DNA of 54,500 nt from Variovorax sp. N23 (GTDB lineage Bacteria; Pseudomonadota; Gammaproteobacteria; Burkholderiales; Burkholderiaceae_C). Both the position numbers and the translations under genes were made by a program. The stretch is from contig NZ_JAOOPY010000025.1 of NCBI RefSeq assembly GCF_025486315.1, positions 1 through 54,500 on the forward strand, written 5' to 3'. The notes beneath the pieces were generated by a model. It was given only the letters and a program-made list of their open reading frames with translations. It did not search any database and was not told the DNA's origin. Positions 1-8,922 of the stretch are shown one piece after another; position 1 is the stretch's first letter, and each line of letters opens with the position of its first letter.

Positions 1-14
1 GGCGAGCACCGCAG

Positions 15-77
15 CGAAAGGCGGATCAGGGCCGCGCATGTTTGAGCGAAGCGAGTTTGCGCGGACCCCGCCTTTCG
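15..77. repeat. Nested inverted repeat (REP-like hairpin)
   Basis: A perfect 10-bp outer arm (CGAAAGGCGG at 15-24) pairs with CCGCCTTTCG at 68-77. Inside it a 7-bp arm (CCGCGCA, 32-38) pairs with TGCGCGG (58-64). The centre carries the near-repetitive GAGCGAAGCGAG. No coding region is evident in 1-165. The two-tier palindrome looks like a REP-type intergenic element or a transcript-end hairpin for a gene left of the window; which one cannot be decided here. Confidence 0.6.
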
Positions 78-165
78 TGAGGAGCAGCAGCGAAGTCCGA
101 AGGACCGCAGTCGTCTGCCGCCCACAGGCCTACCGCCCGCCGACGCCCCGACCCCGATGAAGGCA

Positions 166-939
166 CTAAACCAACGTCAGCACCGCCTCACCAATCCCCT
201 CGAACGAAGCCCGCACCGAAGCAGGCCCATCGAGCCAGACCATCCCGCACCAGGACCCCGTGGTGAGCACGCTCCCCGCCGCCAACTGGTCATGGCGCGC
301 CACCGCATGCTGCAGCCATTGCGGCGCCATCCACATCGGGTCGCCGCACGGATGCGCGCCCTGGTAGCGGCCGACCGGCTTGCCGTCGACTTCCAGCGTC
401 GCGACCTGCGCCGCCCAATCGACCGGCCGGATCGGCACCCACTCGCCGATCACCAGCGCACCGTTCGACTGCGCATCGACCAGCCGCAGCGGCGCGGGCG
501 CCTTGTCGGCCCCCTGCCAACGGAAGTCGACCAGTTCGATGGAGACCGTCATCGCGTCGAACAGCGCTTCGGGCGCCTGCACGGCGCGGGCGGCGAGGTC
601 CGGTGCGCTGACGTCGCGCGCCAGGCGGAAGGCGACCTCGATCTCGATGCCGAGGCGGTGAAAGTCCTTGGCTTCGAGGCGGCCGGGCGAGGCCCGGACG
701 AAGGGCGCGGGAATCCGGGCGAAGGTGGCGACCGAGGTGGTCGTCGGGCCGCCGCCCTTCCAGGTGCTGGGTGCAGCCGGGTCGGCGTCCCAGCCGAGTT
801 CGACGGCCACGTGGTCCTGCAGTGCATAGATCTCGTCCGACGACAGCGGCATGTCGTGCCAGGGGGTGTCGTCGGCGGCGATGCCGCTGCGGCGGGCGGC
901 GACCAAAGCGGCCGCAATGTCTTGGAGGGTGTCGTTCAT
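166..939 (-). CDS. 2-keto-4-pentenoate hydratase / fumarylacetoacetase-fold hydratase
   Basis: A 257-residue protein of the MhpD/FAH-fold hydratase-decarboxylase group, close to the usual family length of about 260. These enzymes are cytoplasmic, bind a divalent metal and hydrate or decarboxylate 2-oxo-pentenoate-type intermediates of aromatic ring cleavage. The sequence has the expected central IEIEVAF segment, in which acidic residues serve as metal ligands in the family, and a C-terminal SVLTTGSWCG stretch corresponding to the conserved GS.TG region. It starts 176 bp from the divergent efp gene and no meta-cleavage partners are nearby, so the exact substrate is unknown. The start is the only ATG before the N-terminal helix. 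Confidence 0.75.
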   Translation of the reverse strand: MNDTLQDIAAALVAARRSGIAADDTPWHDMPLSSDEIYALQDHVAVELGWDADPAAPSTWKGGGPTTTSVATFARIPAPFVRASPGRLEAKDFHRLGIEIEVAFRLARDVSAPDLAARAVQAPEALFDAMTVSIELVDFRWQGADKAPAPLRLVDAQSNGALVIGEWVPIRPVDWAAQVATLEVDGKPVGRYQGAHPCGDPMWMAPQWLQHAVARHDQLAAGSVLTTGSWCGMVWLDGPASVRASFEGIGEAVLTLV

Positions 940-961
940 GGCACGCCGAAGTCTGCCCGAA

Positions 962-991
962 TTGGCCCGGCCGCGAGAAACCCGCTAAAAT
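962..991 (+). promoter_or_regulatory. Candidate sigma-70 promoter for efp
   Basis: TTGGCC at 962-967 and TAAAAT at 986-991 are separated by 18 bp and lie about 125 bp before efp. The -10 is good and the -35 is weak. This is a pattern match only. Confidence 0.4.
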
Positions 992-1115
992 CGCTGGCTA
1001 TCCAAAATTTGCCGCCGCTTTTCAACTGCAATTTCGGGAATTCGTTTTCGATGCGGCAGAACTGCAATAGCGCCACGGCCTGCCGCGCGCAGCGGCCAAC
1101 CAGCCAGACAACGTT

Positions 1116-1670
1116 ATGAAAATCGCTCAAGAAATCCGCGCCGGCAACGTGATCATGCACGGCAAGGACCCGATGGTCGTCCTCAAGACCGAATACAGCC
1201 GCGGCGGCCGGAACTCCGCCACCGTGCGCATGAAGATGAAGAGCCTGGTGGCCAACTTCAACACCGAAGTGGTCTTCAAGGCCGACGACAAGATCGACCA
1301 GATCGTGCTCGAGAAGAAGGATTGCACCTATTCCTACTTCGCCGACCCGCTCTACGTCTGCATGGACGCCGAGTACAACCAGTACGAAGTCGAAGCCGAG
1401 AACATGGGCGACGCCCTGAACTACCTCGAAGACGGCATGGCCGTCGAAGTGGTGTTCTACGAAGGCAAGGCCATCTCGGTCGAACTGCCGACCAGCGTCG
1501 AACGCGAAATCACCTGGACCGAACCCGCCGTCAAGGGCGACACGTCGGGCAAGGTGCTCAAGCCGGCCAAGATCGCCACCGGTTTCGAAGTGCCGGTCCC
1601 CCTCTTCGTCGCACAAGGCGACAAGATCGAAATCGACACGCGCACGGGTGAATACCGCAAGCGCGTCTGA
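1116..1670 (+). CDS. efp: Elongation factor P
   Basis: A 184-residue translation factor that binds between the ribosomal P and E sites and relieves stalling at polyproline. The length and the three beta-barrel layout (about 1-65, 66-128, 129-184) are standard, and the C-terminal GEYRKRV ending is typical. The tip of the domain I loop reads SRGGRNSA, placing arginine at position 32 where E. coli has the beta-lysylated lysine. In the family this marks the branch activated by arginine rhamnosylation through EarP, so a rhamnosyltransferase gene is predicted elsewhere; none is in this window. A terminator follows directly. It probably is transcribed alone. Confidence 0.97.
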   Translation: MKIAQEIRAGNVIMHGKDPMVVLKTEYSRGGRNSATVRMKMKSLVANFNTEVVFKADDKIDQIVLEKKDCTYSYFADPLYVCMDAEYNQYEVEAENMGDALNYLEDGMAVEVVFYEGKAISVELPTSVEREITWTEPAVKGDTSGKVLKPAKIATGFEVPVPLFVAQGDKIEIDTRTGEYRKRV

Positions 1671-1687
1671 GCGACCTGCACACCACC

Positions 1688-1712
1688 AAGGCTCCTGACA
1701 GGAGCCTTTTTT
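1688..1712 (+). terminator. Rho-independent terminator after efp
   Basis: A 9-bp perfect stem (AAGGCTCCT, 1688-1696, with AGGAGCCTT, 1700-1708), a 3-nt loop and a run of six T at 1707-1712. Confidence 0.93.
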
Positions 1713-1758
1713 CATGGCGCCGCACCATCGCGGCCCGAAGATTGCACTGGAGCCCCGC

Positions 1759-2625
1759 ATGACCAGCAAGACCCACGATCTCCACGACAAGCGCCTGGCC
1801 GATGCCTGGGCGACGCTGCAGGCCCATTCGGACAAGGGCCTGCCGCTCGATCGCGATCCGTCGCGTCTGGCCTTCGCCGACCCCGAGTTCCTGCTGCGCC
1901 GTGAAACCCGCGGCCTGCGCATGCAGCTCGAGTTGATGAAGCCCGACCTGCAGATGCGCGAGCACGGCATCGAGAACACGGTCGTCGTGTTCGGCAGTGC
2001 GCGCTTCCGCAGCGAGGAAGAGACCCGCGCCCTGATCGCCCAGGCCGAGGCCGCCGGCGACGCCGCCGCGGCGCAGCGCTGGCAGAAGCTCGCACGCAAC
2101 GCGCACTACTACGAGCAGGCGCGCGCCTTCGGCAAGCTGGTGGCCCAGTACAGCAACGACAAGGAACCCGAAGACAAGCTCTTCATCTGCACGGGCGGCG
2201 GCCCCGGCATCATGCAGGCGGCCAACCGCGGCTCCTACGAAGGCGGCGGCCTCAACATCGGGCTGGCCATCGCGCTGCCGATGGAAGAGGAAGCCAACCC
2301 CTACGTCACGCCGGCGCTGAGCTTCAAGTTCCACTACTTCGCCATCCGCAAGATGCACTTCATGATGCGGGCGAAGGCGCTGGTGGCTTTTCCCGGCGGC
2401 TTCGGCACGCTCGACGAGCTGTTCGAGGTGGTCACGCTGGTGCAGACGCGCAAGGCCAAGCAGGTGCCGATCGTGCTGTACGGCTCCGACTACTGGAAGC
2501 GGCTGATCGACTTCGCCTTCCTGGCCGACGAAGGCGTGATCTCGCCCGAGGACGTGAAGCTGTTCGAGTACGTCGACACGCCCGGCGACGCCTGGGACGC
2601 GATCAAGCGCTTCTACGAGCTTTGA
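1759..2625 (+). CDS. LOG-family nucleotide 5'-monophosphate phosphoribohydrolase
   Basis: A Rossmann-fold protein of the LOG (Lonely Guy, TIGR00730) family. Family members cleave the N-glycosidic bond of nucleoside monophosphates, including cytokinin ribotides. The two signature blocks are present: CTGGGPGIMQAANRG near the nucleotide phosphate site and PGGFGTLDELFE, the PGGxGTxxE catalytic motif. At 288 residues it belongs to the longer bacterial group with an N-terminal helical extension, so the biological substrate could be any NMP. I chose the ATG at 1759 (MTSKTHD) because the ATG at 1714 lies in the tail of the efp terminator. Its 3' end overlaps the convergent MFS gene by 23 bp. Confidence 0.87.
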   Translation: MTSKTHDLHDKRLADAWATLQAHSDKGLPLDRDPSRLAFADPEFLLRRETRGLRMQLELMKPDLQMREHGIENTVVVFGSARFRSEEETRALIAQAEAAGDAAAAQRWQKLARNAHYYEQARAFGKLVAQYSNDKEPEDKLFICTGGGPGIMQAANRGSYEGGGLNIGLAIALPMEEEANPYVTPALSFKFHYFAIRKMHFMMRAKALVAFPGGFGTLDELFEVVTLVQTRKAKQVPIVLYGSDYWKRLIDFAFLADEGVISPEDVKLFEYVDTPGDAWDAIKRFYEL

Positions 2626-3778
2626 GCTTCCAGACGGTGTGGCTGCCCATCGCCACCACGCCGCCGACGATCCAGAACACCCCGCCGATCCCGATGACCG
2701 CCCCGGCGGCGCCGAAGAGCATCGGCATGGCGACGCTCGACGCGTTGATGGTCATCAGCCGCAGTCCCAGCGCCTCGCCATGACGGCTGTGCGGCGTGAT
2801 CTGGTGCAGCATGCTCATCACCATCGGCTGAACGGCGCCGAGCGAGAAACCCAGCACCACCGAGCACAAGCCCATGCTCCAGGCCGACGCCAGCAGCGGA
2901 TAGACGCAGAACAGCGATGCGGTGACGAGCGTCGACGTGAGGATCACCCCGCGCTCCGAGGTCCGGTTGGCGAACAGCGGCAGTGCCAGCCGCACGACGA
3001 CGGCGGCGATCGCGAAGGCACCCAGGATGCCGCCGATGACCGACGCCCCCAGGCCGCGCTCGTGGCCCAGGATGGGCAGCACGAAGGCGTGCACGTCCCA
3101 GCTCGACGATTGCAGCCAGTTCACGAAGAGCAGGCGGCGGAACATCGGCTCGCGCAGCAGGTCCCAGGCGCGCGTGGTCACGGCGCTGGCCGGCACCGGC
3201 GTCGGTGCCGGTTCGTGCGCCTTGCGCACCAGCAGCCAGCACACGATCGGCATCAGCGCCAAAGCCCCGAAGGCCACGCGGAACGCCGTCAGGTCGGCGG
3301 GCGCACGCCCCGCATGGTCGATCAGCAGGCCGGCCACGAAGGGGCCGACGAAGTTCGCCGCGGCCGGCGCGATGGCCAGCCAGCTGAACACGCGCTTGAG
3401 GTCGTTGGGACTCTGCGCGGCACGCCCGACGTGGCGCTGCAGCGCGATCACGGTGGCGCCGGTCGCGCCGCCGGTCAGCAATGCCGAGACGCACATGACC
3501 GGGAAGACCGGCCACACCAGCACGAGGCCGGCACCGAGCGATGCCGCGACCACCGACAGCGCCAGCGGCCGCCGCAGCCCGTGGCGGTCGGCGAAGCGGC
3601 CGGCGGGCAACGCCAGGAAGACCTGCGTGAGCGCGAACAGCGAGATCAGCAGGCCGACCGACGCCGCGCTGTAGCCCTGCTGCAAGGCCAGCAGCGGCGT
3701 GGCCAGTCGCATGCCGGCCATCGTCGCATGCAGGAAGACCTGCGCCGCGATCAGCCGGAGCAGCTCGCCGCCTCTCAC
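2603..3778 (-). CDS. MFS transporter
   Basis: A 391-residue integral inner-membrane protein with about twelve hydrophobic segments and the MFS loop 2-3 signature (GRFADRHGLRRP). It resembles drug or metabolite exporters of the major facilitator superfamily; the substrate is not evident. The start is a GTG at 3778 that overlaps the rmuC stop as GTGA, which implies translational coupling to rmuC. An in-frame ATG further upstream (3994) would only translate the rmuC 3' end in another frame. It is the last gene of the minus-strand run that begins with pncB. Confidence 0.85.
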   Translation of the reverse strand: MRGGELLRLIAAQVFLHATMAGMRLATPLLALQQGYSAASVGLLISLFALTQVFLALPAGRFADRHGLRRPLALSVVAASLGAGLVLVWPVFPVMCVSALLTGGATGATVIALQRHVGRAAQSPNDLKRVFSWLAIAPAAANFVGPFVAGLLIDHAGRAPADLTAFRVAFGALALMPIVCWLLVRKAHEPAPTPVPASAVTTRAWDLLREPMFRRLLFVNWLQSSSWDVHAFVLPILGHERGLGASVIGGILGAFAIAAVVVRLALPLFANRTSERGVILTSTLVTASLFCVYPLLASAWSMGLCSVVLGFSLGAVQPMVMSMLHQITPHSRHGEALGLRLMTINASSVAMPMLFGAAGAVIGIGGVFWIVGGVVAMGSHTVWKLKARRSA

Positions 3779-5142
3779 GGCGCGCCGTCGTCCTCGGGGT
3801 CGGCCGCGGGCAGCAGGGCCTGCGCCTGCAGTTCGGGCAGCGCCTCCACGCCCTTGAGCGCGCGGCGCATCTGGCGCTGCCGCGTGTCGGCCTTGTCGAT
3901 GGTGTCGGAGGCCTTGGCGACCTGTTCCTTGATGCGCTCGACCCATTCGCCGAAACGGTTGAATTCGGTCTTGACTGCGCCCAGCACCTTCCACACCTCG
4001 GAGGCCTGCTGTTCCAGGGCCAGCGTGCGGAAGCCCATGTGCAGGCTATTGAGCATGGCCAGCAGCGTGGTCGGGCCGGCGAGTGTGACGCGGTGCTGGC
4101 GCTGCACCGCGTCCATCAGGCCGGGGCGGCGCAGCACCTCGGCATAGAGGCTCTCGACCGGCAGAAACAGGATCGCGAAGTCGGTGGTGTGCGGCGCGGC
4201 CAGGTAGTTCTCGGCGATGGACTTGGCCTCGCTGCGGATGCGTGCCTCGAGCGCCTTGCCGGCCACCTCGACCGCCAGCACGTCGGCGCGCTCGTGCGCG
4301 TCGATGAGCCGCTCGTAGTCGTCGCGCGGAAACTTCGCATCGATCGGCAGCCACACCGGCGCGCCGTCGGCGCTGCGGCCGGGGAAGCGCACCGCGAAGT
4401 CCACGCGCTGGCCGCTGCGCGGCTTGGTCTCGACCTGCTTGGCGTACTGCTCGGTCGTGAGCACCTGCTCGAGCAGTGCCTCGAGCTGCACCTCGCCGAA
4501 CACGCCGCGCGTCTTCACGTTGGTCAGCACGCGCTGCAGGCTGCCCACGCCGACGGCCAGCGTCTGCATTTCGCCCAGGCCTTTGTGCACCTGGTCGAGC
4601 CGGTCGGCCACCTGCTTGAAGCTCTCGCCCAGCCGCGCCTCGAGCGTGCTCTGCAGCTTCTCGTCGACGGTCTTGCGCATCTCGTCGAGCTTGGCGGTGT
4701 TGGTCTGCTGCAGCTGGGCGAGCTGCGTCTCCATGGTCGCGCGCACCTCGGCCAGGCGCCGTGCGTTCGATTCGCTCAAACCCTGGAGCTGCGTGTTGAG
4801 CGTGTCGGCCAGCGTCTTCTGCATCAGCGTGAGCTGCTGGGCGAAGGCGTCGATCTGCGCGTTCTGCGTGCGGGTGGCTTCCGCGCCCTGCTGCACCAGC
4901 GCGGCCTGGAAGCTGGCGAAGTTCTGGCCCAGTTCCTGGCGCGTGCTGCGCGCCGAATCGGCCACCTCCTGCCGCAAGGCGCGTTCGCTGCGCTCGGTGC
5001 CGTCGGCCAAGGTGGCGAAGGTGGCCAGCAGTTCAGCGTGGCGGTCGGGCGCGGGCCGCCGCATCAGCAGCGCGATGAGAAGGATGACGGTCAGGGCCGC
5101 GAGGCCCAGCAGGATCCAGAGTCCGATTTCGGCAGTCGACAC
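3775..5142 (-). CDS. rmuC: DNA recombination protein RmuC
   Basis: 455 residues. RmuC is a membrane-anchored protein with a PD-(D/E)XK-like nuclease fold that limits inverted-repeat-stimulated rearrangements. The sequence begins with a single N-terminal membrane segment (about 5-26, IGLWILLGLAALTVILLIAL), followed by a long coiled coil (about 40-190) rich in Q, E and A. The globular RmuC domain follows, containing VDFAVRFPG and PIDAKFPRDDYERL, which hold the conserved core residues. The start is 15 bp after the hydroxyacid dehydrogenase stop, so it is probably co-transcribed with it. Confidence 0.92.
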   Translation of the reverse strand: MSTAEIGLWILLGLAALTVILLIALLMRRPAPDRHAELLATFATLADGTERSERALRQEVADSARSTRQELGQNFASFQAALVQQGAEATRTQNAQIDAFAQQLTLMQKTLADTLNTQLQGLSESNARRLAEVRATMETQLAQLQQTNTAKLDEMRKTVDEKLQSTLEARLGESFKQVADRLDQVHKGLGEMQTLAVGVGSLQRVLTNVKTRGVFGEVQLEALLEQVLTTEQYAKQVETKPRSGQRVDFAVRFPGRSADGAPVWLPIDAKFPRDDYERLIDAHERADVLAVEVAGKALEARIRSEAKSIAENYLAAPHTTDFAILFLPVESLYAEVLRRPGLMDAVQRQHRVTLAGPTTLLAMLNSLHMGFRTLALEQQASEVWKVLGAVKTEFNRFGEWVERIKEQVAKASDTIDKADTRQRQMRRALKGVEALPELQAQALLPAADPEDDGAP

Positions 5143-5157
5143 GTGAGAGCAGTCCGG

Positions 5158-6138
5158 TTATTTCTTGGGGGTGGCGATGGGCGTCAGCGGACCCTTGCCG
5201 CCGAGGAACGAGATCAGGTTGTCGGCCGCCAGGTCGGCCATGGCGCGGCGCGTGGGAAGGGTCGCGCTCGCGATGTGCGGCGTCAGCACCACGTTCGGCA
5301 CGGTGAGCAGCGCGGGGTTGACCGTGGGCTCGCCCTCGAACACATCCAGGCCGGCCGCGGCGATGGTCCTGTTGCGCAGCGCTTCGGCCAGGGCCGCGTC
5401 GTCGACGATGCCGCCGCGCGCCAGGTTCACCAGCGTGGCGGTGGGCTTCATCTGCTTGAGCTCGGCCGCGCCGATGGCGTGGTGCGAGGCGGGCGAATAC
5501 GGCAGCACCAGCACCAGGTGGTCGGCGCGCTTGAGCAGGTCTTCCTTGCTGACGTAGCTGGCCTTCAGTTCGGACTCGATCGATGCGTCGAGCCGCGAAC
5601 GGTTGTGATAGATCACGTCCATGCCGAAGCCCAGCGCGCCGCGCCGCGCAATGCCCTGCCCGATGCGGCCCATGCCCAGGATGCCCAGCGTGCTGCCGTG
5701 CACGTCGGCGCCGGCGAACATGTCGTAGCGCCATTTCTTCCATTCGCCGCGGCGCAGGAAATGCTCGCTCTCGGTGATGCGACGCGCGGTCGCCATCAGC
5801 AGTGCGAAGCCGAAGTCGGCGGTGGTCTCGGTCAGCACGTCGGGCGCGTTGGTGGCCATCACGCCGTGGCGCACCATCGCGTCGACGTCGAAGTTGTTGT
5901 AGCCGACGGCCATGTTGGCGCAGATCTTCAGGTCCGGGCAGGCGGCGAGCACGGCCTCATCGATCTTCACGCTGCCGGTGGTGAAGGCGCCCTGCTTGCC
6001 CTGCAGCCGGCGGATCAGTTCGTCGCTGGACCAGTCGGCGTCCTCCTGGTTCGCCTCGACCTCGAAATGCTGGGCCAGCTTCTCGAGGGTCTCGGGGAAG
6101 ACGGCGCGGGTGACGAGAACGTGAGGCTTGTCGGACAT
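5158..6138 (-). CDS. D-2-hydroxyacid dehydrogenase, glyoxylate/hydroxypyruvate reductase type
   Basis: 326 residues, resembling E. coli GhrB. It reduces glyoxylate, hydroxypyruvate or a 2-ketogluconate-type acid to the D-hydroxyacid in the cytoplasm. The Rossmann motif GMGRIG is at 155-160. The catalytic triad of the family is complete: Arg241 (LARGGIVDD), Glu270 (EGEP) and His288 (TPHIASAT). The HNRSR segment at 178-182 after the second beta-strand has the Asn-Arg-Ser pattern that favours NADP(H) over NAD(H) in this family; that cofactor call is inferred. It lies between the antiporter (16 bp upstream) and rmuC in one operon. Confidence 0.9.
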   Translation of the reverse strand: MSDKPHVLVTRAVFPETLEKLAQHFEVEANQEDADWSSDELIRRLQGKQGAFTTGSVKIDEAVLAACPDLKICANMAVGYNNFDVDAMVRHGVMATNAPDVLTETTADFGFALLMATARRITESEHFLRRGEWKKWRYDMFAGADVHGSTLGILGMGRIGQGIARRGALGFGMDVIYHNRSRLDASIESELKASYVSKEDLLKRADHLVLVLPYSPASHHAIGAAELKQMKPTATLVNLARGGIVDDAALAEALRNRTIAAAGLDVFEGEPTVNPALLTVPNVVLTPHIASATLPTRRAMADLAADNLISFLGGKGPLTPIATPKK

Positions 6139-6154
6139 GAGCGGCTCCTGTGGA

Positions 6155-7567
6155 TCAGCGAAAGAAGACGAAGGTGACGAGCACGAACAGCGGGATCAGG
6201 CAGGCACCCGACCAGGCCATGTAGCCGAAGAAGCTGGGCATGCGCACGTCGCGGTCTTCGGCGATGGCCTTGACCATGAGGTTGGGCGCGTTGCCGATGT
6301 AGCTGTTGGCGCCCATGAAGACGGCGCCGGCCGAGATGGCGGCCAGCGTGCTCGCATAGGTCGTCATCAACGCGGCCGGGTCGCCACCTGCGGTGTTGAA
6401 GAACACGAGGTAGGTCGGCGCGTTGTCCAGGAAGGAACTCAGTGCGCCGGTCGCCCAGAAGTACATCGCCGGGTCGGGCTGGCCGTCGGGCCGGGTCACC
6501 GCCGCCACCACCGCGCCAAAGGGCCCTTGGGTGCCGGCCTTGAGCATCGCGATGACCGGCACGATGGTCAGGAAGATGCCGGCGAAAAGCTTCGCCACCT
6601 CGGCCATCGGCCCCCAGCCGAACTGGTTGTCGGCATGCACGGCGGCGGGCGTGATCTTCAGCGACAGCAGCGTGATGGCGATCAGGCCGATGTCGCGTAC
6701 CAGCCCCGGCAGGCCAACCGGCGTGCCGTAGATGTCGAAGACGACGTCGGACTTCCAGGTGCCGCTCATGAGCACCAGCGCGATCACGGCGCCCAGCAGC
6801 CAGAAATTTCTGGCGCCGTCGAAGCCGATGCGCGGGGTGTCGGGCGTGGGGTCGACCGGCAGCACGCCTTCCTTGCGGTAGTAGTGACGATCGATGCACC
6901 AGAACATCGCGAGCAGCACGCCCGTCACGAACAGCGTCTCGGGGAAGATGTGGCGCACGGTCCAGAAGAACTCCACGCCCTTCAGGAAGCCCAGGAACAG
7001 CGGCGGGTCGCCCAGCGGCGTGAGCGAGCCGCCCAAGTTCGAGACGATGAAGATGAAGAAGACCACCACGTGCGCCTTGTGCACCCGGTTGTCGTTGGCG
7101 CGGATGAGCGGGCGAATCAGCAGCATCGACGCGCCGGTCGTGCCCATCAGGCTGGCGAGCACCGCGCCGATCGCCAGGATCGCCGCGTTGAGGCCCGGCG
7201 CGCCATGCAGGTTGCCCCGGATGTGGATGCCCCCCGCGACGGCGAAAAGCGCCGTCAGCAGGATGATGAAGGGGATGTACTCCGCCAGCAGCGCGTGCAC
7301 GAGCTGCGTGCCGGCCAGCGACGGCCCGAAGACGGCGGCGAAGGGCAGCAGGAAGGCGAGCGCCCACGCCGCGGCCACCTTGCCGAAATGATGGTGCCAG
7401 AACGACGGCATGAGCAGCGGCATCAGCGCGATCGACAGCAGCAGCCCGGCGAAGGGCACACCCCACAGGGGCGACAGGCGGGCGCCGTCGAATTCGGCGG
7501 CATGCGCCAGGGCGGGAGACAGCAAGGGCAGCGCCAGCAGCGCCAGACGGCGCGACACCTTCTTCAT
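6155..7567 (-). CDS. Sodium:proton antiporter, NhaD/CitMHS-like ion transporter
   Basis: A 470-residue polytopic membrane protein of the ion transporter superfamily (ArsB/NhaD/CitM type). It opens with a signal-like stretch (MKKVSRRLALLALPLL...AHA) and then has about eleven to twelve hydrophobic segments. Conserved blocks include GTTGASMLLIRPLI, SNLGGSLTPLGDPPLFLGFLKG, FLDNAPTYLVF and GANSYIGNAPNLMVK, which are characteristic of NhaD-like antiporters. The start ATG at 7567 is supported by the signal-like sequence; the open frame continuing upstream to 8839 is only pncB read out of frame. It is likely co-transcribed with pncB, 26 bp upstream. Confidence 0.85.
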   Translation of the reverse strand: MKKVSRRLALLALPLLSPALAHAAEFDGARLSPLWGVPFAGLLLSIALMPLLMPSFWHHHFGKVAAAWALAFLLPFAAVFGPSLAGTQLVHALLAEYIPFIILLTALFAVAGGIHIRGNLHGAPGLNAAILAIGAVLASLMGTTGASMLLIRPLIRANDNRVHKAHVVVFFIFIVSNLGGSLTPLGDPPLFLGFLKGVEFFWTVRHIFPETLFVTGVLLAMFWCIDRHYYRKEGVLPVDPTPDTPRIGFDGARNFWLLGAVIALVLMSGTWKSDVVFDIYGTPVGLPGLVRDIGLIAITLLSLKITPAAVHADNQFGWGPMAEVAKLFAGIFLTIVPVIAMLKAGTQGPFGAVVAAVTRPDGQPDPAMYFWATGALSSFLDNAPTYLVFFNTAGGDPAALMTTYASTLAAISAGAVFMGANSYIGNAPNLMVKAIAEDRDVRMPSFFGYMAWSGACLIPLFVLVTFVFFR

Positions 7568-7593
7568 CGGTCGATGCACTTTCAGGGCGAGGG

Positions 7594-8793
7594 TCACGCG
7601 ATCTCGAAGACCTGGCGCAGGTAGGCCAGGTACTTCTCGTCGTCGCACATGTTCTTGGACGGCGTGTCGGACAGCTTGGCCACCGGCTGGTCGTTGCAGC
7701 GGATCATCTTGATGACGATCTGCAGCGGCTCGTAGCCCAGGTCGTTGGTGAGGTTGGTGCCGATGCCGAAGGCCAGCTGGCAGCGGCCGCGGAACTGCTG
7801 GTAGAGCTCGATGGTGCGCGGCACGGTGAGGCCGTCGCTGAAGATCAGCGTCTTGGTGCGCGGGTCGACCCGGTTCGCGATGTAGTGCGCCAGCATGCGC
7901 TCGCCCCACTGGAAGGGGTCGCCGCTGTCGTGGCGGGCGCCGTCGAACAGCTTGCAGAAGTACAGATCGAAGTCGCGCAGGAAGGCACTCATGCCATAGA
8001 CGTCGGACAGCGCGATGCCCAGGTCGCCACGGTACTCGCGCGCCCACGACTCGAAGCCGAAGATCTGGCTGTCGCGCAGCCGCGGGCCGAGCGCCTGGCA
8101 GGCCTGCAGGTATTCGTGCGCCATGGTGCCCAGCGGGATCAGGCCGAGCTTCATGGCGTAGAGCACGTTGCTGGTGCCGGCGAACTGCGGCAGCTTGGCG
8201 CCCAGCTGCACCGGCGCCGTCACCGCGCCCAGGCGGGCGATCAGGGTGCGCAGCACCTCTTCGTGCCATTCCTTCGAGAAGCGCCGGCGCGTGCCGTAGT
8301 CGGCGATTTTCAGGTCGGACAGGCCGTCGGCCTGCAACTCGCCGATCTTGGTTTCGAGCCGGCGGCGGCCTTCCTCGATGTCGGGGCGCTTCTGCGTGTT
8401 GCGGAAGTAGACCTCGTTGACGATCGCCAGCACGGGAATCTCGAAGAGGATGGTGTGCAGCCACGGCCCCTTGATGCTGATGTCGAGCTCGCCCGTCGGC
8501 AGGGGCGTGATGTCGATGTACTTCTCGTTCAGGCGGAACAGCCCGAGGAAGTCGACGAAGTCGCTCTTGATGAAGCGCATCGACCGGAGGTAGGCCAGTT
8601 CGGGCTCCCGGAACTGCAGCGAGCAGAGGTGGCGCACCTCCTCGCGGATCTGGCCGGCGAACTGCGCGAGATCGACGCCCGGATTGCGGCACTTGAAGCG
8701 GTATTCGACGCGGGCACCGGGGAAGTGGTGCAGCACCACCTGCATCATCGTGAACTTGTAGAGGTCGGTGTCGAGCAGGCTTTGAATGATCAT
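7594..8793 (-). CDS. pncB: Nicotinate phosphoribosyltransferase
   Basis: 399 residues, almost exactly the length of E. coli PncB. It condenses nicotinate with PRPP, with ATP, to nicotinate mononucleotide in the Preiss-Handler NAD salvage pathway. Recognisable blocks are the N-terminal LLDTDLYKFTMMQ, the EIPVLAIVNEVYF strand, the RHDSGDPFQWGER phosphoribosyl-binding segment and the FGIGTNLTND loop near the C terminus. It heads a five-gene minus-strand run (antiporter, hydroxyacid dehydrogenase, rmuC, MFS). About 200 bp separate it from the divergent csbD gene. Confidence 0.96.
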   Translation of the reverse strand: MIIQSLLDTDLYKFTMMQVVLHHFPGARVEYRFKCRNPGVDLAQFAGQIREEVRHLCSLQFREPELAYLRSMRFIKSDFVDFLGLFRLNEKYIDITPLPTGELDISIKGPWLHTILFEIPVLAIVNEVYFRNTQKRPDIEEGRRRLETKIGELQADGLSDLKIADYGTRRRFSKEWHEEVLRTLIARLGAVTAPVQLGAKLPQFAGTSNVLYAMKLGLIPLGTMAHEYLQACQALGPRLRDSQIFGFESWAREYRGDLGIALSDVYGMSAFLRDFDLYFCKLFDGARHDSGDPFQWGERMLAHYIANRVDPRTKTLIFSDGLTVPRTIELYQQFRGRCQLAFGIGTNLTNDLGYEPLQIVIKMIRCNDQPVAKLSDTPSKNMCDDEKYLAYLRQVFEIA

Positions 8794-8922
8794 GGTGCGG
8801 CGCGCGTGTCTCTGGTGTCGGCGTGCGCTCGATTATCACGGTCCCCGTCGGCTTGTGCCTACGCCCCCCGCCCGGAGCGTCCTACCCGGACGGCGCCCCC
8901 CGCCCGTGACAGTGCGTTCACG

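Noticed and set aside
1714..1758. An earlier ATG for the LOG-family gene
   Set aside because: It lies in the tail of the efp terminator and its 15 codons are not family-like; 1759 is better.
6155..8839. An 894-codon frame suggesting a fusion of a large N-terminal domain with the antiporter
   Set aside because: The first 420 codons are pncB read in another frame. The antiporter has its own ATG and signal-like sequence at 7567.
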